Position numbers and translations under genes: made by a program. A stretch of DNA of 64,000 nt from Schistosoma mansoni. Taxonomy: Eukaryota; Platyhelminthes; Trematoda; Strigeidida; Schistosomatidae. Location: contig NC_031498.1 in the NCBI RefSeq assembly GCF_000237925.1, positions 28,912,963 through 28,976,962 on the forward strand, given 5' to 3'. The notes beneath the pieces were generated by a model. It was not told the DNA's origin. It saw nothing but the letters and a program-made list of their open reading frames with translations, and searched no databases. Below are positions 1 to 14,000 of this stretch, piece after piece. Every line of letters begins with the position of its first letter. Positions within the stretch are counted from its first letter, which is position 1.

Positions 1-1643
1 AAACTAGATCCCATTCTTACGGAACGAAATAGGCAGGCCCGCTCTGTCGAATTTGAGTCTGCACCAACGAACATGTTTCTGTGGGCTCTCTGATAACTTC
101 AGTTAGGGGTGTTGTGCAAAAATTACTTAAGTCGTCCTCTGCAAATCACTGCTGTCAATTTTAGATAAAAGCTGGGAAAATGCTCTGTTTGAAATAAACA
201 TTAACCTTAACTTTGTATAATATTCTTTTGCACAAATCATGGAGATAAGTATGTCTAAAAGAAGGTAATTAAAACCATGAGTTTGTCCCAAGTTCCAATC
301 TAGCTGACATACATCCTCTTGATCATATAGATATTTTTACATGTTGCTTTCATCAGTATGTGATAAACGAAATTAGTTTCTATGGTCTTAATTCCGATAC
401 TGACTTTAAGACAATAAGTGGCTATTTTCTACATGGCCATCTATTGAAATAGAAATGGCTAAAATCAAACTGAAGGACATATAAAGCACTTACAAAAGTT
501 CACAAACATCTACAGAAATCAGCAAATTATTCTTCACTCACACTAAAATCCAACGAAGTCTCTAATATGGTTTCGGATTTCAATATTCAGTTTTTGGCTC
601 TCCAATAAGTGATTGAGATTAGCACATTAACGAATATCTGCAGACTGGCGCTTTTAGATTCGGGCCTCAATAACTTCAAAAATGATTATACGTACCAGGA
701 AAAAGACTTCAATTCAGGTTATGCTCCGATCTAGTGGCGATGTTAAACCGGACCTCTTCAGATAGAAATAACTACTAAACTATAGTTTAGCTAATTGCTC
801 ACCACTACAGTTCATTCTCTTCCTTGTAAAGATCCATATTACAGAAAGCACATTGCAACAATTTTTGGGGATCTTTTTTATACAGTCTAACTAATAAAAG
901 TAAATCAAGCTGAAAAATGATTTTATTGTTGTGGTAGTTATTATCATTCATCCTGTAACTGAAATCTTAACCTCGTCAGTCCGAAAGCTGAGTTCCTATC
1001 CCGAAAGCAACAGTTTATCAGTATTAATAAGCGCTTTTAAGTTCAGTTAGGTCTTTCCTAAGCATTGTGTAGATAACCAATGTTGACGATCTGTATCGAT
1101 GATTAAAGTTTACTCTAGATGAGTGGAATTATTACGACCTCTCAGTTTACGTCGAAATCTGACTCGCATCTAAAACCCGAAGTAAATTACGCTTTTGTGG
1201 TATCCAGGTACATCATTTACTTTGTTAACTATATGAGACAATCGTGCTGGTAGGGAAGAAATGTGTTGGTAGAAAGAGATTAAGGAAATACTGAGTGCAA
1301 ACTCGATATCACGAGCTACTCCATTACATGTAACTTTTCATACGTGTTGGTTGGCCATGACATTGATGAGGCTGGAAAAACTATTTGACATTCATTGATC
1401 TACTTCCTTAATGATTATTCTGGGACCCAATGATATGTTTCTGAGCATACCAGACATTATTAGTAATAACTATGACTACAAGTATCTCAGTAAGAGTCGC
1501 AATTCTACCACTTTCAGTAATATTCACTTTATGTTTATCTCAATTTATCATCATATTTGCTCAACTTATCGTTTGCATTTGATTATGATGCTGTCATAAC
1601 AACGCGTGCACGCTTTTTAAACTATGTGATGACTTGATTGAAA
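1..1643. other. Upstream region of the MAP9-like gene, no feature recognised
   Basis: AT-rich sequence with short random frames only. A promoter is expected near the right end but no convincing element can be picked. I see no clear repeat of the families found elsewhere. Confidence 0.5.
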
Positions 1644-2076
1644 ATGCCTTTCTCGCCACTTGAACTGCTTGACGAAGACTATTCAGAGCTTTTCCCAGCA
1701 ACAGCTGAGAAGAAAAATGAGAAAATCAACAGAAGAGAAGCAAAAAATCATCAACATGAAGATAATGTTCCCCAAAGTTTGTTTATGAAAAATAATTGAT
1801 TTCCTATTACTTTCGTTATTAGTTCATATGACTGACAAACTATTTCCTGAAAACTGGAGTTATAAAGAGGGCTCGAATAATTCCTCCATGGTTGTTCGAA
1901 CGACCTCTGAATATAGAAATGAACAACTGAGCTCTCCAGGTAAATCCTTTAGTTTTAATAACTTTGTGTCTTCACGCCAGAATCTGAAGCTCCTAAGATA
2001 CAACTCGAATCTCCACATACGGATTGGGAACGCAACTCGACTGAGCGTATTATGGAAAACATATATACGCACAAAA
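1644..2076 (+). CDS. Proposed first three exons of the MAP9/CCDC34-like gene, with two micro-introns
   Basis: The first ATG at 1644 opens a 44-codon frame starting [17 protein letters not shown]. It ends at 1776 before a 46-bp intron, gtttgt...ttattag. Exon 1823-1939 follows, then a 41-bp intron (gtaaat...cgccag), then exon 1981-2076 ending at a gttagc donor. Each junction leaves one base, and the next exon supplies two, so the frame is kept into exon 3138. The peptide is acidic and polar with no recognised domain. The start is chosen because it is the first ATG of the open frame. A further 5' untranslated exon cannot be excluded. Confidence 0.5.
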
Positions 2077-5000
2077 GTTAGCTTTTTCATTTATACATAC
2101 TCGTAATGAGTAATAATCATTGAAAAAGTATTAGACATTCATCCATTGGCTAAAATAGTGATGTGTCAGATTCGTGATCTTGTTTCCTTGCTGTGGAAAT
2201 TCCAAATCACTTAATAGTATTTAGGATGATGTTTAACCTCTGGTTTTATATTGAGAAATCCAGTCAACTACGTTCAAACTGGACAGTTTAAATGAGTTAT
2301 GGAGGTGATGATTTGACATTCTGTCCAAATTCGTTCGAAAGTATTTCAAAAGGATCCTGTCGACGTATCTCGAGGCGAATATTTAAAGCCTCTGATTACT
2401 GTAAGAAAGTCTGTAGTTAAAACTGTATGATTCATATTCCAAGGACTGTGAATTTAAATTTTCTCATGTTTTAAGAACATTTGATTGTGATAGCACCTTC
2501 TGATGTGCTTTACACGAAATCAATTCACTGAATTATTAAGCAAAAAAGGACTGTTATCTAACACTACGGTCTATTCATCCAAAAGACTAACCGAACTTAA
2601 CATTGTTGTTTACATCATGAACTAGTTGTGGTTAGGCGACCATTGAGTTCCAAAAAGCTCAAACATTCGTTCTTTTCGCGTATTGCACCAACGTTATGAT
2701 GTTTAGGGAAACCTGTAGGTTCTTTGTCCAACCTTCGTAGGGTTGTGGACCAGCAGTGATAGGGATCCTCGTGCTAGAACGAAACAGTTCTGTTTTCGAT
2801 AGTTATATCACTAAAATCGGTCCATAGTGTAGTTATGAAATTCAAAGATTTTCAAAACTCTTCTTTGGTAATTTTACAATATATTGAACCTTTATTATAC
2901 AAACTCTTGTTATGTACCGTTAAATATAGTTATTCTGTCAAACTAAGAATATATCTATCTAACTAACGAGGCGTTAGTAATGATAAAATTAAGCTGAAAA
3001 ATTACTCTGCCACAGATGAGCACATTCAGTCATTACAGGTTGAAATTCAGTGTCTAAATAACTGTAAACAGTTTTGCTCAAAGTATAACCACATAACTTC
3101 ATAAAATTGAATCTGAAAAAGGTTTTCGTTCTATTAGATGAGTCAAAGACGTGTGAAAATAATCAAATAACCGACGATGAACATCTGAACGCGGAATGTT
3201 CTGGAACTGAAAATAATGGCAAGAAATTAAGTGAAGAGAATAGAAAACTAAACAGTAATACACAAGGCAAATTATTTCATCAAACAAATGAAACAAGTGT
3301 TGCACCGACAAGTATGAATAGTGTGAAAGATAGTAGTCTCACATGCATTGAAATTACAGAGTGAGTTTAGTGAAAGTTGATCGATTTCAGCTTGATTTTT
3401 CGCCTATGCATTCATTAACTTTAAACACCTGGTCTTATCACGGACCAATTTGAGATAATTTTGACTATATTTGCATGTTCTTCTATGGACGTTCATGTAC
3501 GGCACGTTACCTCAAAAAGCAAATAGTCTTTGTAATTCCAAAGAATATTATCACTTGTTAAGGCACAGAAACATCAATTATAAAAGAAACAGACAAGATG
3601 CATTTCTGAAAGATTCATTGACCGAACCCTCAGTCTGTTTCAACTTCTGTAATATGTGAATATTTACAATCTCTTTGTACTACACAATTATCTAAACAAG
3701 TAAGAAGCAGTTGACAGTGTTTATCAGAGCGTATAAGTTTTGTGCTTAAATGAAAACAATGTTTTCATTTTTGGTCGCTTGAATGAGCGACAAATTTTGA
3801 TTTCGCTTTGTAATCTTAGTTATTACCACCAGTTTCTACACATGCAGGAGATTCTTTGAAGACATGAATGACTAAACTCCTGGATAATTGTTTCAACCAC
3901 CAATAATAATCACATTCTGTTCGTAAGATGGAAACAGTTGATGATCTAGTGGCTCATATATTTTGTTCATGACGATACGCTGACTGTCTCGGATCAATTT
4001 TTAATGAACCTTTAAATACGTTACTCAACTACTTAGGGATGAATCCATGAGTAGAAGACCTCCAAGTCCCGTTTGCTTACATTCAGGATTTTAAAAAATG
4101 TGGTTGCAACAAAGTGTTGAGGATTATAATATCATTTCAAAATCTAGCGATAAATCGAAATTTGATCAGTAAAACGTCATTTAAATCAGAATTCTTCTGT
4201 GTTCGTCCCACATATTTGTCGTTCTCAATAATAAGACAGTGAACAGTGAGACATTTTTAGACTTCGTCACTGAGATTGCTATTTACAGGGTTAGTCAATC
4301 AAAACCAAAATCTTTTTAATAGATTAGAAATTGAAAATTCTATAAAATGGCCATATATTACTTAGTTATTGGCTCACTTTTGTTAACCAATGATAATCAA
4401 CTTAGCTTTACTAAGAAAACGATAGACAAGTAAACTTGTTAATTTAATCAACATTAAGTTTTTCATAGTAGTCTCAACAGTCGATAGCCGGTATGTATGG
4501 GACTCTCTGCGTGCTCAGTGGTGATCAACTTTGGAGTTGACAAATACTAACTGTCTCAAGATATTCCAGGATCCATTTCATTCAACTTATGAGTCACTGA
4601 TTACTCCTAGACGTCTATGCTTTTGGAAATCATTATTTCAATGGCTTCCGTACTTATCAATATTACTGAACTGAATAGAAAAAGCGGAAATTTGATGGGC
4701 TTACGATAGAGCCATAGAGACTGGAATATGCACTACTTTTAATGTCTTGTTCGGTGATGATGATTTATAGTATGTTTGAACATTTTATTGTATTTTATCA
4801 CTATTGTTCTTGTTCAGTATCAAATTTGAACCAATTTTTACTAAACTTTAAATGATGTTATACGGTTCTATGATGTGATTCACAACACTTTTAGGAGGGA
4901 AAATGATAACGCAAGACCATCAGATGAAATAGAACCTGTTATAAAACCTACTATACGCACTAGAAGACATATTCTTAGTTCAAAGTAAGCTAAATATTGC

Positions 5001-8000
5001 TCTTATAATCGGATTCTTTTTAACACAAATATTGTGCCTTATTTGAAAGTTTCAGAATATTTATTTATTAAAAGTAACTTATACTTATTGATAATCTGTG
5101 GTTTCATCCAATATATAGGTTTTATTTATTAAAAGATAAAAAAAATTAATTAAAACGTTTTAAAATAGCTTCTGATGTAATCGCCCCCAAATGCCCTGGT
5201 ACGGCCGAGAGTGGGGAGAGTCCGCTCTTCCTCCCTAAATGCTCTCACATGGCCAGCGAATATATAGCCTCTGCCAGGGAAGACCTACTCACTGCCTTCT
5301 CGTGGCGGGGGTGTTGTTTACGAAATTGAGAGGACGAAAAGCGAAGGCCTGGAGCTTAAACCGCGTTGTTGGACACGGAAAGTCCATCTAGGGGAGTTGG
5401 AAAACCCTGATTCCAAACCAAATGGCGTATGAATCAATCGTTGGTCACCGGCTACCATGGGACTGCATCTTCTTACGATGCCCCACTGCCTTGTGGATCA
5501 GACCTTCAGGTCAAAGGCTCCGAGCGTGTTCCCCTAAGAAAACCACCTGCTCCGGTTTGGGCACCTGGACAGTATCACAGCCCTCACACAAATCAAATGA
5601 GATTTGTGGGGCGCATATGTATCTGGTGCTTCCTTGTACTAATATTTATGTGTTTAAATAAATAAATATAATCTGATGTAATCTTAGAATATAACAACAA
5701 TAAGTAAAAATAATGTTTATTGAACTTCTCATTACCATTAGTTTTGTGATTTTCTTTTAAATATCCTCTTAAACCCCATAGGAGTAAAGCTAGAAATCTT
5801 TAGGTCTAATAAACAAAGTGTTAACTTTCAGACTAATATGTTCACCAACACTGATGTTTTGTCATGGTTTTTAAGAAAATATGTATTTGTTTAGTTGAAA
5901 TCTTAAAATGACAGAAGAATGTGTAGCTAATGTGATACGTTTTCTAACCTGAAGAAATGATAGTTCAATTATGAAACTTTCAATACCATTTTAGATATCA
6001 TCAAATAGAACTTGTAGCGTATATTTTCAATGTGTTTGCAGTATTAAACATTATCGGGTATTTTTCCATCCAGTTAGTGGATGGATGATACATAGAGGAG
6101 AATAGTCCTTACTGGGGATTTCATTTCAAGCCCTAACTTTTCATACGTTTTCATTCTTCATTTTGTAATTTGGGATGCACTACAGTAGGATGTTCCTGAA
6201 AGACATATATAGATAACTTTAGAGGATGGAAAAGAAATTTTTAATGAAAATTATGTTCTTATATGCTGTACTCAACCACTAAATCAACGAAGAAATACTC
6301 GTGAATAATATATTTCACTTTTATTGGACAGTGATAAAAGGACGGTTATCCTCAAACTTAAATCTTCTCGTTAGTTGGATTAGAGTGATCATATCATGAA
6401 GAGATCAAAGTTGAGACAATCGATTAAGTTTACGATGATATTCATTTTGTATAATATTCGGTTGCATTTTAACAATCTCAGTTACTGATTACTGCACCGC
6501 AATATATATTAAAGCGATAGTTACTTTAAACTTTATCAAAAAGCACTGTAACGTAAACATACATATAAATGACTGTATTGAGACATTATTTGAAAATTAG
6601 TATTTGAGTGTGAACTGGGTCTTTATTTGCAGTCTCTGTCACCCCTCTCACTCACTTTGAGTTGAGTTGTGTTCCATTCTAACCTATATGTTACAAAATA
6701 AAGAATTGGATTGAGACTAGGATCAGATGGTACACGATAGCATATTTTGTAGCAGTATCAGTTGAAAGAGAGGTCAACTTTCTTTATTCATCAGTAAAAC
6801 TCAGAGGTTCAAAACTAATTAACTATTTTAATAACAGTCTAACATTTGATCAGGAGAAATATTTTTTCATCACTTGGATTTCCCCCAGAAGTTTGATGAT
6901 TCATTGATCTCAGTAGTTTTGGTATACCATGAAAATACTGTGATGCCTTTCTGTTAGCTTCTTAATTAATAATCCATTTCTAATCTATATCGTACACAAA
7001 CTAATTGACTTACCTTCCCTTTTTTAAACCTAATCACTGCCTATCTCAGAGGGCGGTTTTTGCTAATGTAAGAGTAGATTAGCTAGTTGACTGAACCGTT
7101 TAGATAGGTCCAGAATGCCAGGTTGAGGTCCTCACGAGGATTTGAACCAATGGTTGAAGATATCAATGTTGTTCAGAACCGATCACAATAGTGTAGATAC
7201 ATTTTCTCCTTGTGTTCACGCACATCTTGAGTTTTAAAACGATTTTAAGCATTTTATTCCACAAATTAATTCTTTCCTTTCAAATAATATTGTCTATTCC
7301 TAATCATTTTTACTACTACTAATACATATGGCCACATATGGCCAATAAGAGACTGACCAGTTGCAGTCCTAAACATCAATGGGAAGATACAAACGAATAA
7401 TACTAAGTAAATTTACTACTAATACTATTACCACTTCTACTACTCTGGGACTTACATTGGTAATTGCATTTCACCATACTGATATGGTGTACTAACTTGA
7501 ACCGATGCACACATTTGCTGGGTTCTATGTTGCCTTAGACTGATTGAATGTTAAACTCATCTATGTTATCCATATATATTATATAGATAAAGTCTCTCAA
7601 TTATTGGTCGAAGTAGTGTATTTTCCAGATTGGTCATGAAACAATCAGCCATCTATGTTGTTTTTCCTACTTCTTTTTCATCAAGCTTACCAACAACTTG
7701 TGATATTACTTTGACTGACCAAAATAATCAATCACTTGTTAATACAGTGGTAATTACCTCAAAAGAACAACAAAATATAATCAACAATGATAATAATAAT
7801 AATAATAATACAGAAACCCATGATATAATTATAAAATCAACTTATCAATCAAATGATAGTATTAAATCATCACCAAGATTATCATCAATTAAACGATCAA
7901 ATAGTTTATATCATTTAGCTAATTCAAAAGTATCTAACAAATCTACCCATCAATTATATTCAAAAAATAATGATTGTCCATTGAATGCAGTTGTTTTACG

Positions 8001-11000
8001 TGATTTAGCTTATCAATCATGGCGAAATCGGTTAGTTAAAAGTGCACGTATTGAACGTATGTCAAATTTACGTAATGAAATTGATGAAACAAAAAAAGAG
8101 AAAGAGGTAAAACATGTTACCAATTTAAATGATTATTGTTTTGTATTTTGATTTATTTATTTATAATCTATACTTATAAAAGATTACCTCTAATTACCTA
8201 ATAACAAAACAAGGTGTATGCATTATGGAGTTACTCAAACCAGTATCCACATTGGAAATTTGACCGACTGAATTTGAATAATACTAAGTGACTGAACAAA
8301 TATTGTGTTGATCTCACTTGGTATTGTTTGTTTGAATTTTCTCATTGATGTTTAGGACTGCGACTGGTCAGTCTCTTGCTTACAATGCTTGTAAATTAAG
8401 GCTATATCGAGGCAATACGCACAGTATGCATATATGCCAATTGGAGACTGACCAGTTGCATTCCTAAATAACGATGGGAAGATTCAAACAAACAATACCA
8501 AGTGAATTTAAACTTCACCACATTGCACAAGCTAGTATTTATCAGGACTAAGTAGATGAGTGGATAACGTGATGGCGTTTGAAGCGAAAGTTACTGAGTT
8601 CGAGTCTCAGAGTGAACATCAATTCTGAGGTGCAGGTACATCCAACTGACGAGTCCCAAATAGAACGAAACGTGCGTCCTGGATTCCACTGCTGGCCACT
8701 ATCCATATTTTTTCAAATGATTGTTCATAATAGCTTGTATATTTACAAACAACATACTGTTAGATAAATCTGTTTGATTGTAAACCTTCAGTTTGTTAAA
8801 TTTCATTATATATTTTCTTTAAAATAGAAATTGGAAAGAATGAAATCAAATGAAATCTGTTTTCAAGCATGGAAGCAAAGTAAACATCAACTTTTAATCG
8901 ATACAATTAAAAAACGTAAAGCAGAAGAATTGGCACAGAAAAAGAAGCTTGAAGAAGAACAGGAACGTAAACTGAACTCAGAAAAGGTATGATTATTTAG
9001 TGTGCTTCTAAAGGTGAAGTCGGTTATATACATGTTAGGTGGTTGGGTTTAGTCAACAGCAAACTGTGAATCTTAGTTCTATCGTAATGGGCGCTCGTCA
9101 GCAAATCATGTCTCAATCTTGAGGGAAGTAATGTGCCTTGTGAGATCCTAACCTACACTACTCAGTTTTACAATCTAGAGCGGAACGCATGTCGAACACT
9201 TTTTTAGTAACAATTTAAACTCTAAATCATGGTTACATGAACTCAGCGTCAAACCGCTTAGACTAGTAGCCACATTGCAACTTAGTAGAGAGCATTTGAT
9301 CATTACTTAAGAACTGGACAAAGATTACATCAGCTTGATCATAAAAATGGTTTTTTTATATCGAATGTGGATTACTTGAAAGTCAATCGGTAATTTTAAC
9401 TCCGCCTGTAGCTCTTCTACAGTTACTGCCGGTTCCAAGCCCGGGTAAAGGAGGAGGGTTGGGCATGAAGTCAGCAACCCCATCCCGTAGAAAAAAATCT
9501 TACTAAAAAAACGCCGACCAGAATAAACAAATTAAACCGTTTAAACTTTGCCCTCCAAGTCGAAGGAACAATTCTGATGCCTTAGGATGAAAGCCGGGAT
9601 TTTTCGGAAGTCACGAGGCCGATGTCCCTTCTAACAACCAAAGCAACAATTTTAATAGGTACATGGAACGTCCGAACAATGTGGGAGACCTGTAAGACCA
9701 GTCAAATAGCAACGGAAATGAGGAGATACAAATTGGCAGTACTTGGAATCAGCAAAACCCATTGGACCCAAGCTGAACAGCAAAGGCTAGTTACATCAGA
9801 GATGCTGCTTTACTCCGGTCACGAAGAGGAAAATGCTCCACACACTCAGGGACTTGCTCTGATGCTGTCTAGAGAAGCACGAGATAGACTTATAGGATGG
9901 GAATCTCATGGATCTATGATCAAATCATCATTGAAAACAAAGAAGGAGGGGATCACAGTGAATATTATCCAATGTTATGCACCCACCAATGATAGTGACG
10001 ACGATAAAGATCAGTTCTATGAAAGGCTGCAATCAATCAAAGCTAAGTGCTCAAGAAAGGATCTCACCATCCTGATGGGAGATCTAAATGCTAAAGTTGG
10101 AGTGGACAACACAGGATATGAAGATATAATTGGACGACATGAACTAGGAGAGAGAAATGAAAATGTGGAGAGATTTGCAAATCTATGTGCATTCAACAAA
10201 TTGGTTATAGGTGGCACAATATTTCCACACAAATGCATACACAAAGCTACATGGATCTCATTGGACCACACCACAGAGAACCAGATAGATCATATTTGTA
10301 TCAACAAAAAATTCCGAAGGTCAATGGAAGATGTGAGAACCAGGAGAGGAGCTGACGTAGCTTTAGATCACCACCTGATTGTGGTCAATATGAAACTGAT
10401 GCTAAAGAAACACTGGATAACTGGGGGAACAGCATTACAAAGGTTCAATACAGCCTTCCTTCGAGATACTAAAAAACTCAACCAATTCAAGATAACTCTC
10501 AACAACAGGTTCTAAGCTTTACAGGATCTACTCAAATAAGAAGAGGCTATGATGGAAGACAACTGGAAAAGGACCAAAAAAGTATCGACTTCAATGTGTT
10601 AGGAGGTTCTGGGTCATAAGTAGCATCATCGTAAGGAACGGGTCTTTATGAGAACTTTGGACAAGATCCTTACAGAAAGGAAGAACAAAAAGACAGCAAC
10701 TAACATCAGTCGAACACGAGCAGAGAAAGTCAAGGCACAAGTAGAGTACACAGATGCAAACAAGCAAATGAAGAAGAGCATTGAAGCCGACAAGCAGAAC
10801 TAGCAACGACGGAGGGAAAGGCTGCAAGAGAAGAGAATATGATACAACGAAGAAACTAGCAGGGAGATGTAGGAAACTGGAGAGTCCCGTCAAGGACAAA
10901 GAAGGAAAGACAATCACAGAGATTGAAGAACAGAGGAAAAGATGGATAGAATACTTCGAGGAACTGCTGAATAGACCAGTCCCATTGAATCCACCGGGCA

Positions 11001-14000
11001 TTGAAGCAGCACACACTGACCTTCCTATATCTGTCACTCCACCAACAATCGAATAAATCAAGATGGCCTGTTATCAAACAAATCAAGAATGGGAAAGCAG
11101 CAGGATCTCATAATATACCAGCTGAAGCACTGAAGTCAGACAATGAAGTAACTGCAAACATGAGTCACATTCTATTCAAGAAAATTTTGGAGGAAGAACA
11201 AGTGTCAACGGACGGGAAAGAGGGATAGCTCATCAAGATACCAAAGAAAGGAGATCTGAGCAAATGTGAGAATTACAGAGGCATCAAGCTGTTGTCAGTA
11301 CCAGGAAAAGTTTTCAACGGAGTGTTGCTGAACCGGATGAAAGACGCAATAGGCGCCCGACTTCGAGATCACTAGGCTGGATTCCGTAAGGATCGGTCGT
11401 GCACAGACCGAATTGCGACACTACAGATCATCGTGGAACAATTATTTGAGTGGAACTCGTCACTATACATCAACTTCACCGACTGTGAGAAGGCGCTTGA
11501 CAGTGTGGACTGCAGAACATTATGGAAACTTCCTCGACAATATGGAGTTCCTGAGAAGATTGTCTACATTATCCAGAACTCATACGACGGACTACAGTGC
11601 AAAGTCGTGCATGGAAGACAGCTAACAGATGTTTTTCCAGTAAGGACCGGAGTCAGACAAGGCTGTCTACTCTCCCTTTTCCTATTTCTTCTGGTGATTG
11701 ACTGGATTATAGAAACCTCGACATCTGAGGGGATGCATAGAATACAATGGACATCTCAGAATCAATTAAATGATTTGGACTTCACAGATGACCTAGCTCT
11801 CCTATCCCATTCACACGAAAAAATACAGACGAAAACAACAAATGTAGCAGCAGTCTCTGCATCAATAGGCCTCAACATACACAAAGGAAAAAGCAAGATT
11901 CTCAAATACAACAAGGATAGCATCAACACAATTACACTTGATAGAGAAACTCTGGAAGAGGTGGAATCTTTCACGTACCTGGGAAGCATCATTGATAAAC
12001 GAGGAAGATCTGACGCAGATGTAAAGGTGAGGATTGGCAAAGCAAGGGCAGCATTTCTACAATTGAAGAACATATGGGACTCAAAACAACTCTCAACTAA
12101 CTTCAATGTGCGAATCTTCAATACGAACGTCAACACAGTCCTACTGTATGGAGCTGAAACTTGGAAAACTACTACAACCATCGTCAAGAAGGTACAAGTA
12201 TTTATCAACAGATGTCTTCGCAAAATATTCAACATTCACTGGCCGGATACTATCAGCAACAGCGTTTTATGGGAGAGGACAAACCAGCTTCCAGCTGAAG
12301 AGGAAATTAGGAAAAGATGTTGGAAGTGGATAGGACATACATTAAGGAAATCACCTATGTGGATTACAAGGCAAGCCCTAACTTGGAATCCGGAAGGAAA
12401 GCGGAAATGAGGGAGGTCAAAGAATATATTACGCCGGGAAATAGAAGCATATATGAAAAGGATGAATAGTAAGTGGAAAGAACTGGAAAGGATTGTCCAG
12501 GATAGGGTTGGATGGAGAATTGTGGTGGTTGGACTATGCTCCTCCACGAGGGGTAACAGGCGTAAGTAAGTAAGTAATTGGTAACTTTGGTATGATTTTT
12601 AGTTAGGATGTTGATGATTCACAGGTTAATCGTTGTGACTTAGAGCATTTTTAAAGAAGATGGGTTACGATTCGGTATTCAGTAATTTTACTATGCATAG
12701 GCTATTGTGCCTATCATGTTCGATCGATAACGTTTGCAACGCTGTCTGTCAATAAAGTGACATGGTATGGCAGAGTACTTCGTTTCATGGTTGAAAACTA
12801 CTGGTTAAAAATTCTAGGATTTACTGTCTTAAGAAAATCCAGTGATGATTAACTGTAGTTAACGGGTACTTGGAGATATGAAACATAGGTTCAGGGTTTT
12901 TTATGACTGTTACTTACTAATATTGCGGGGTTTAATGAGATTTTGTACATCACAAAGACAACCATTAAAACTACTGAATAATGAAAGGCTGAAAATATGG
13001 ACCGCCACATGTCAGCTCAATTGACTAAAGCTAACATTTCCATTACGTGATATGGGATTTTTCTATATTTCGTTGTTTAAAGATTGTGGATACACGCTGC
13101 TGAGGATATCTGGACTGCAATGAAACGTTTTTCCAATCTTCTCTGGTCTCTATTAGTTGTATAGAAAAAGTCTCCCTGTGATTTTAGCTATCGTCACCTC
13201 TCTAAACCTCACAGCCTAACAAAAACAATTAGTTGATCAGCTGTAGTCATTGAATTTGCGAAGAATTTTCTAAGTTCCAACAAGAAATTGTAACCGAATA
13301 AATCTTATCATGTCAAAGTTAAAATGGCTATCAACCGATAACAATGAAAAACAATCGTACAATATGGCTAATTGACTGAATTTGGAAATATATATCATTA
13401 GACGTCAACTTAGTGGCCTAATGGGACTATACTCACTACAATACCTGAAAGTTTTTAGTTCAATCGATGTTCATCAAAAAACAGTCTCGAAATGAGATAG
13501 AACAACTATTCAGTATTTTATGTTTTCATTAGTTCACTATTAGATAAAATGATTGAAAGTAAACCCCCACAAATCACCTATCCTAAAAGCTTTAGAAAAA
13601 AAATGTATCACTTTAGAAAGTATATTGAAACTATTAATTATGAAAATCAATCTGTATATATTTTTTAGCAGATATAGATGATGGCTAACAGTGGAATTCA
13701 AGACGCACGTTTCGTCTTATTTGGGACTCATCAGCTGGATGTACCTCCTACATCCCACAGTTGATATTCACTCTAATACAAAATCTCTGAAGACAATCAA
13801 TTCACGAACGTTTTGTCTCTTGTAAAAAAAATTAATAAACATTAAATTCACTTAGTATTGTTTGTTTGAATCTTCCCATTGATGTTTTAGGACTGCAACT
13901 GGTCAGTCCCTAATTGGTATATGTGCATACTGTGTGTATTGCCTCGATATAGCCTTAATTCACAAGCATGGTCAGCAAAGATGGATAGTGGCTAGCAGTG

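Larger units (their letters stand above)
9398..12579 (+). mobile_element. SR2-like RTE-clade LINE, near full length
   Basis: Starts ACTCCGCCTGTAGC...TTACTGCCGGTTCCAAGCC and ends GGGGTAACAGGCGTAAGTAA with a (GTAA)n tail. It sits between imperfect 9-bp duplications GGTAATTTT (9389-9397) and GGTAACTTT (12580-12588). It encodes an apurinic endonuclease and a reverse transcriptase, but the frame is interrupted several times between them. It lies in intron 7 of the MAP9-like gene, in sense orientation. At about 3.2 kb it may be somewhat short of the longest family members. Confidence 0.88.

Noticed and set aside
1411-1599. Small plus-strand frame upstream of the MAP9-like gene
   Set aside because: Composition is random-like and it is not in phase with the proposed first exon.
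2690-2815. CTCGTGCTAGAACGAAAC, reminiscent of a hammerhead 3' half; similar hints at 19720-19770
   Set aside because: No CTGANGA block at the right distance and no pairing helix I, so it is not supportable.
10591-11061. Long minus-strand frames opposite the SR2-like LINE (also 11762-12235, 12236-12547 and 53402-53593)
   Set aside because: They mirror the LINE coding strand and show no independent motif.
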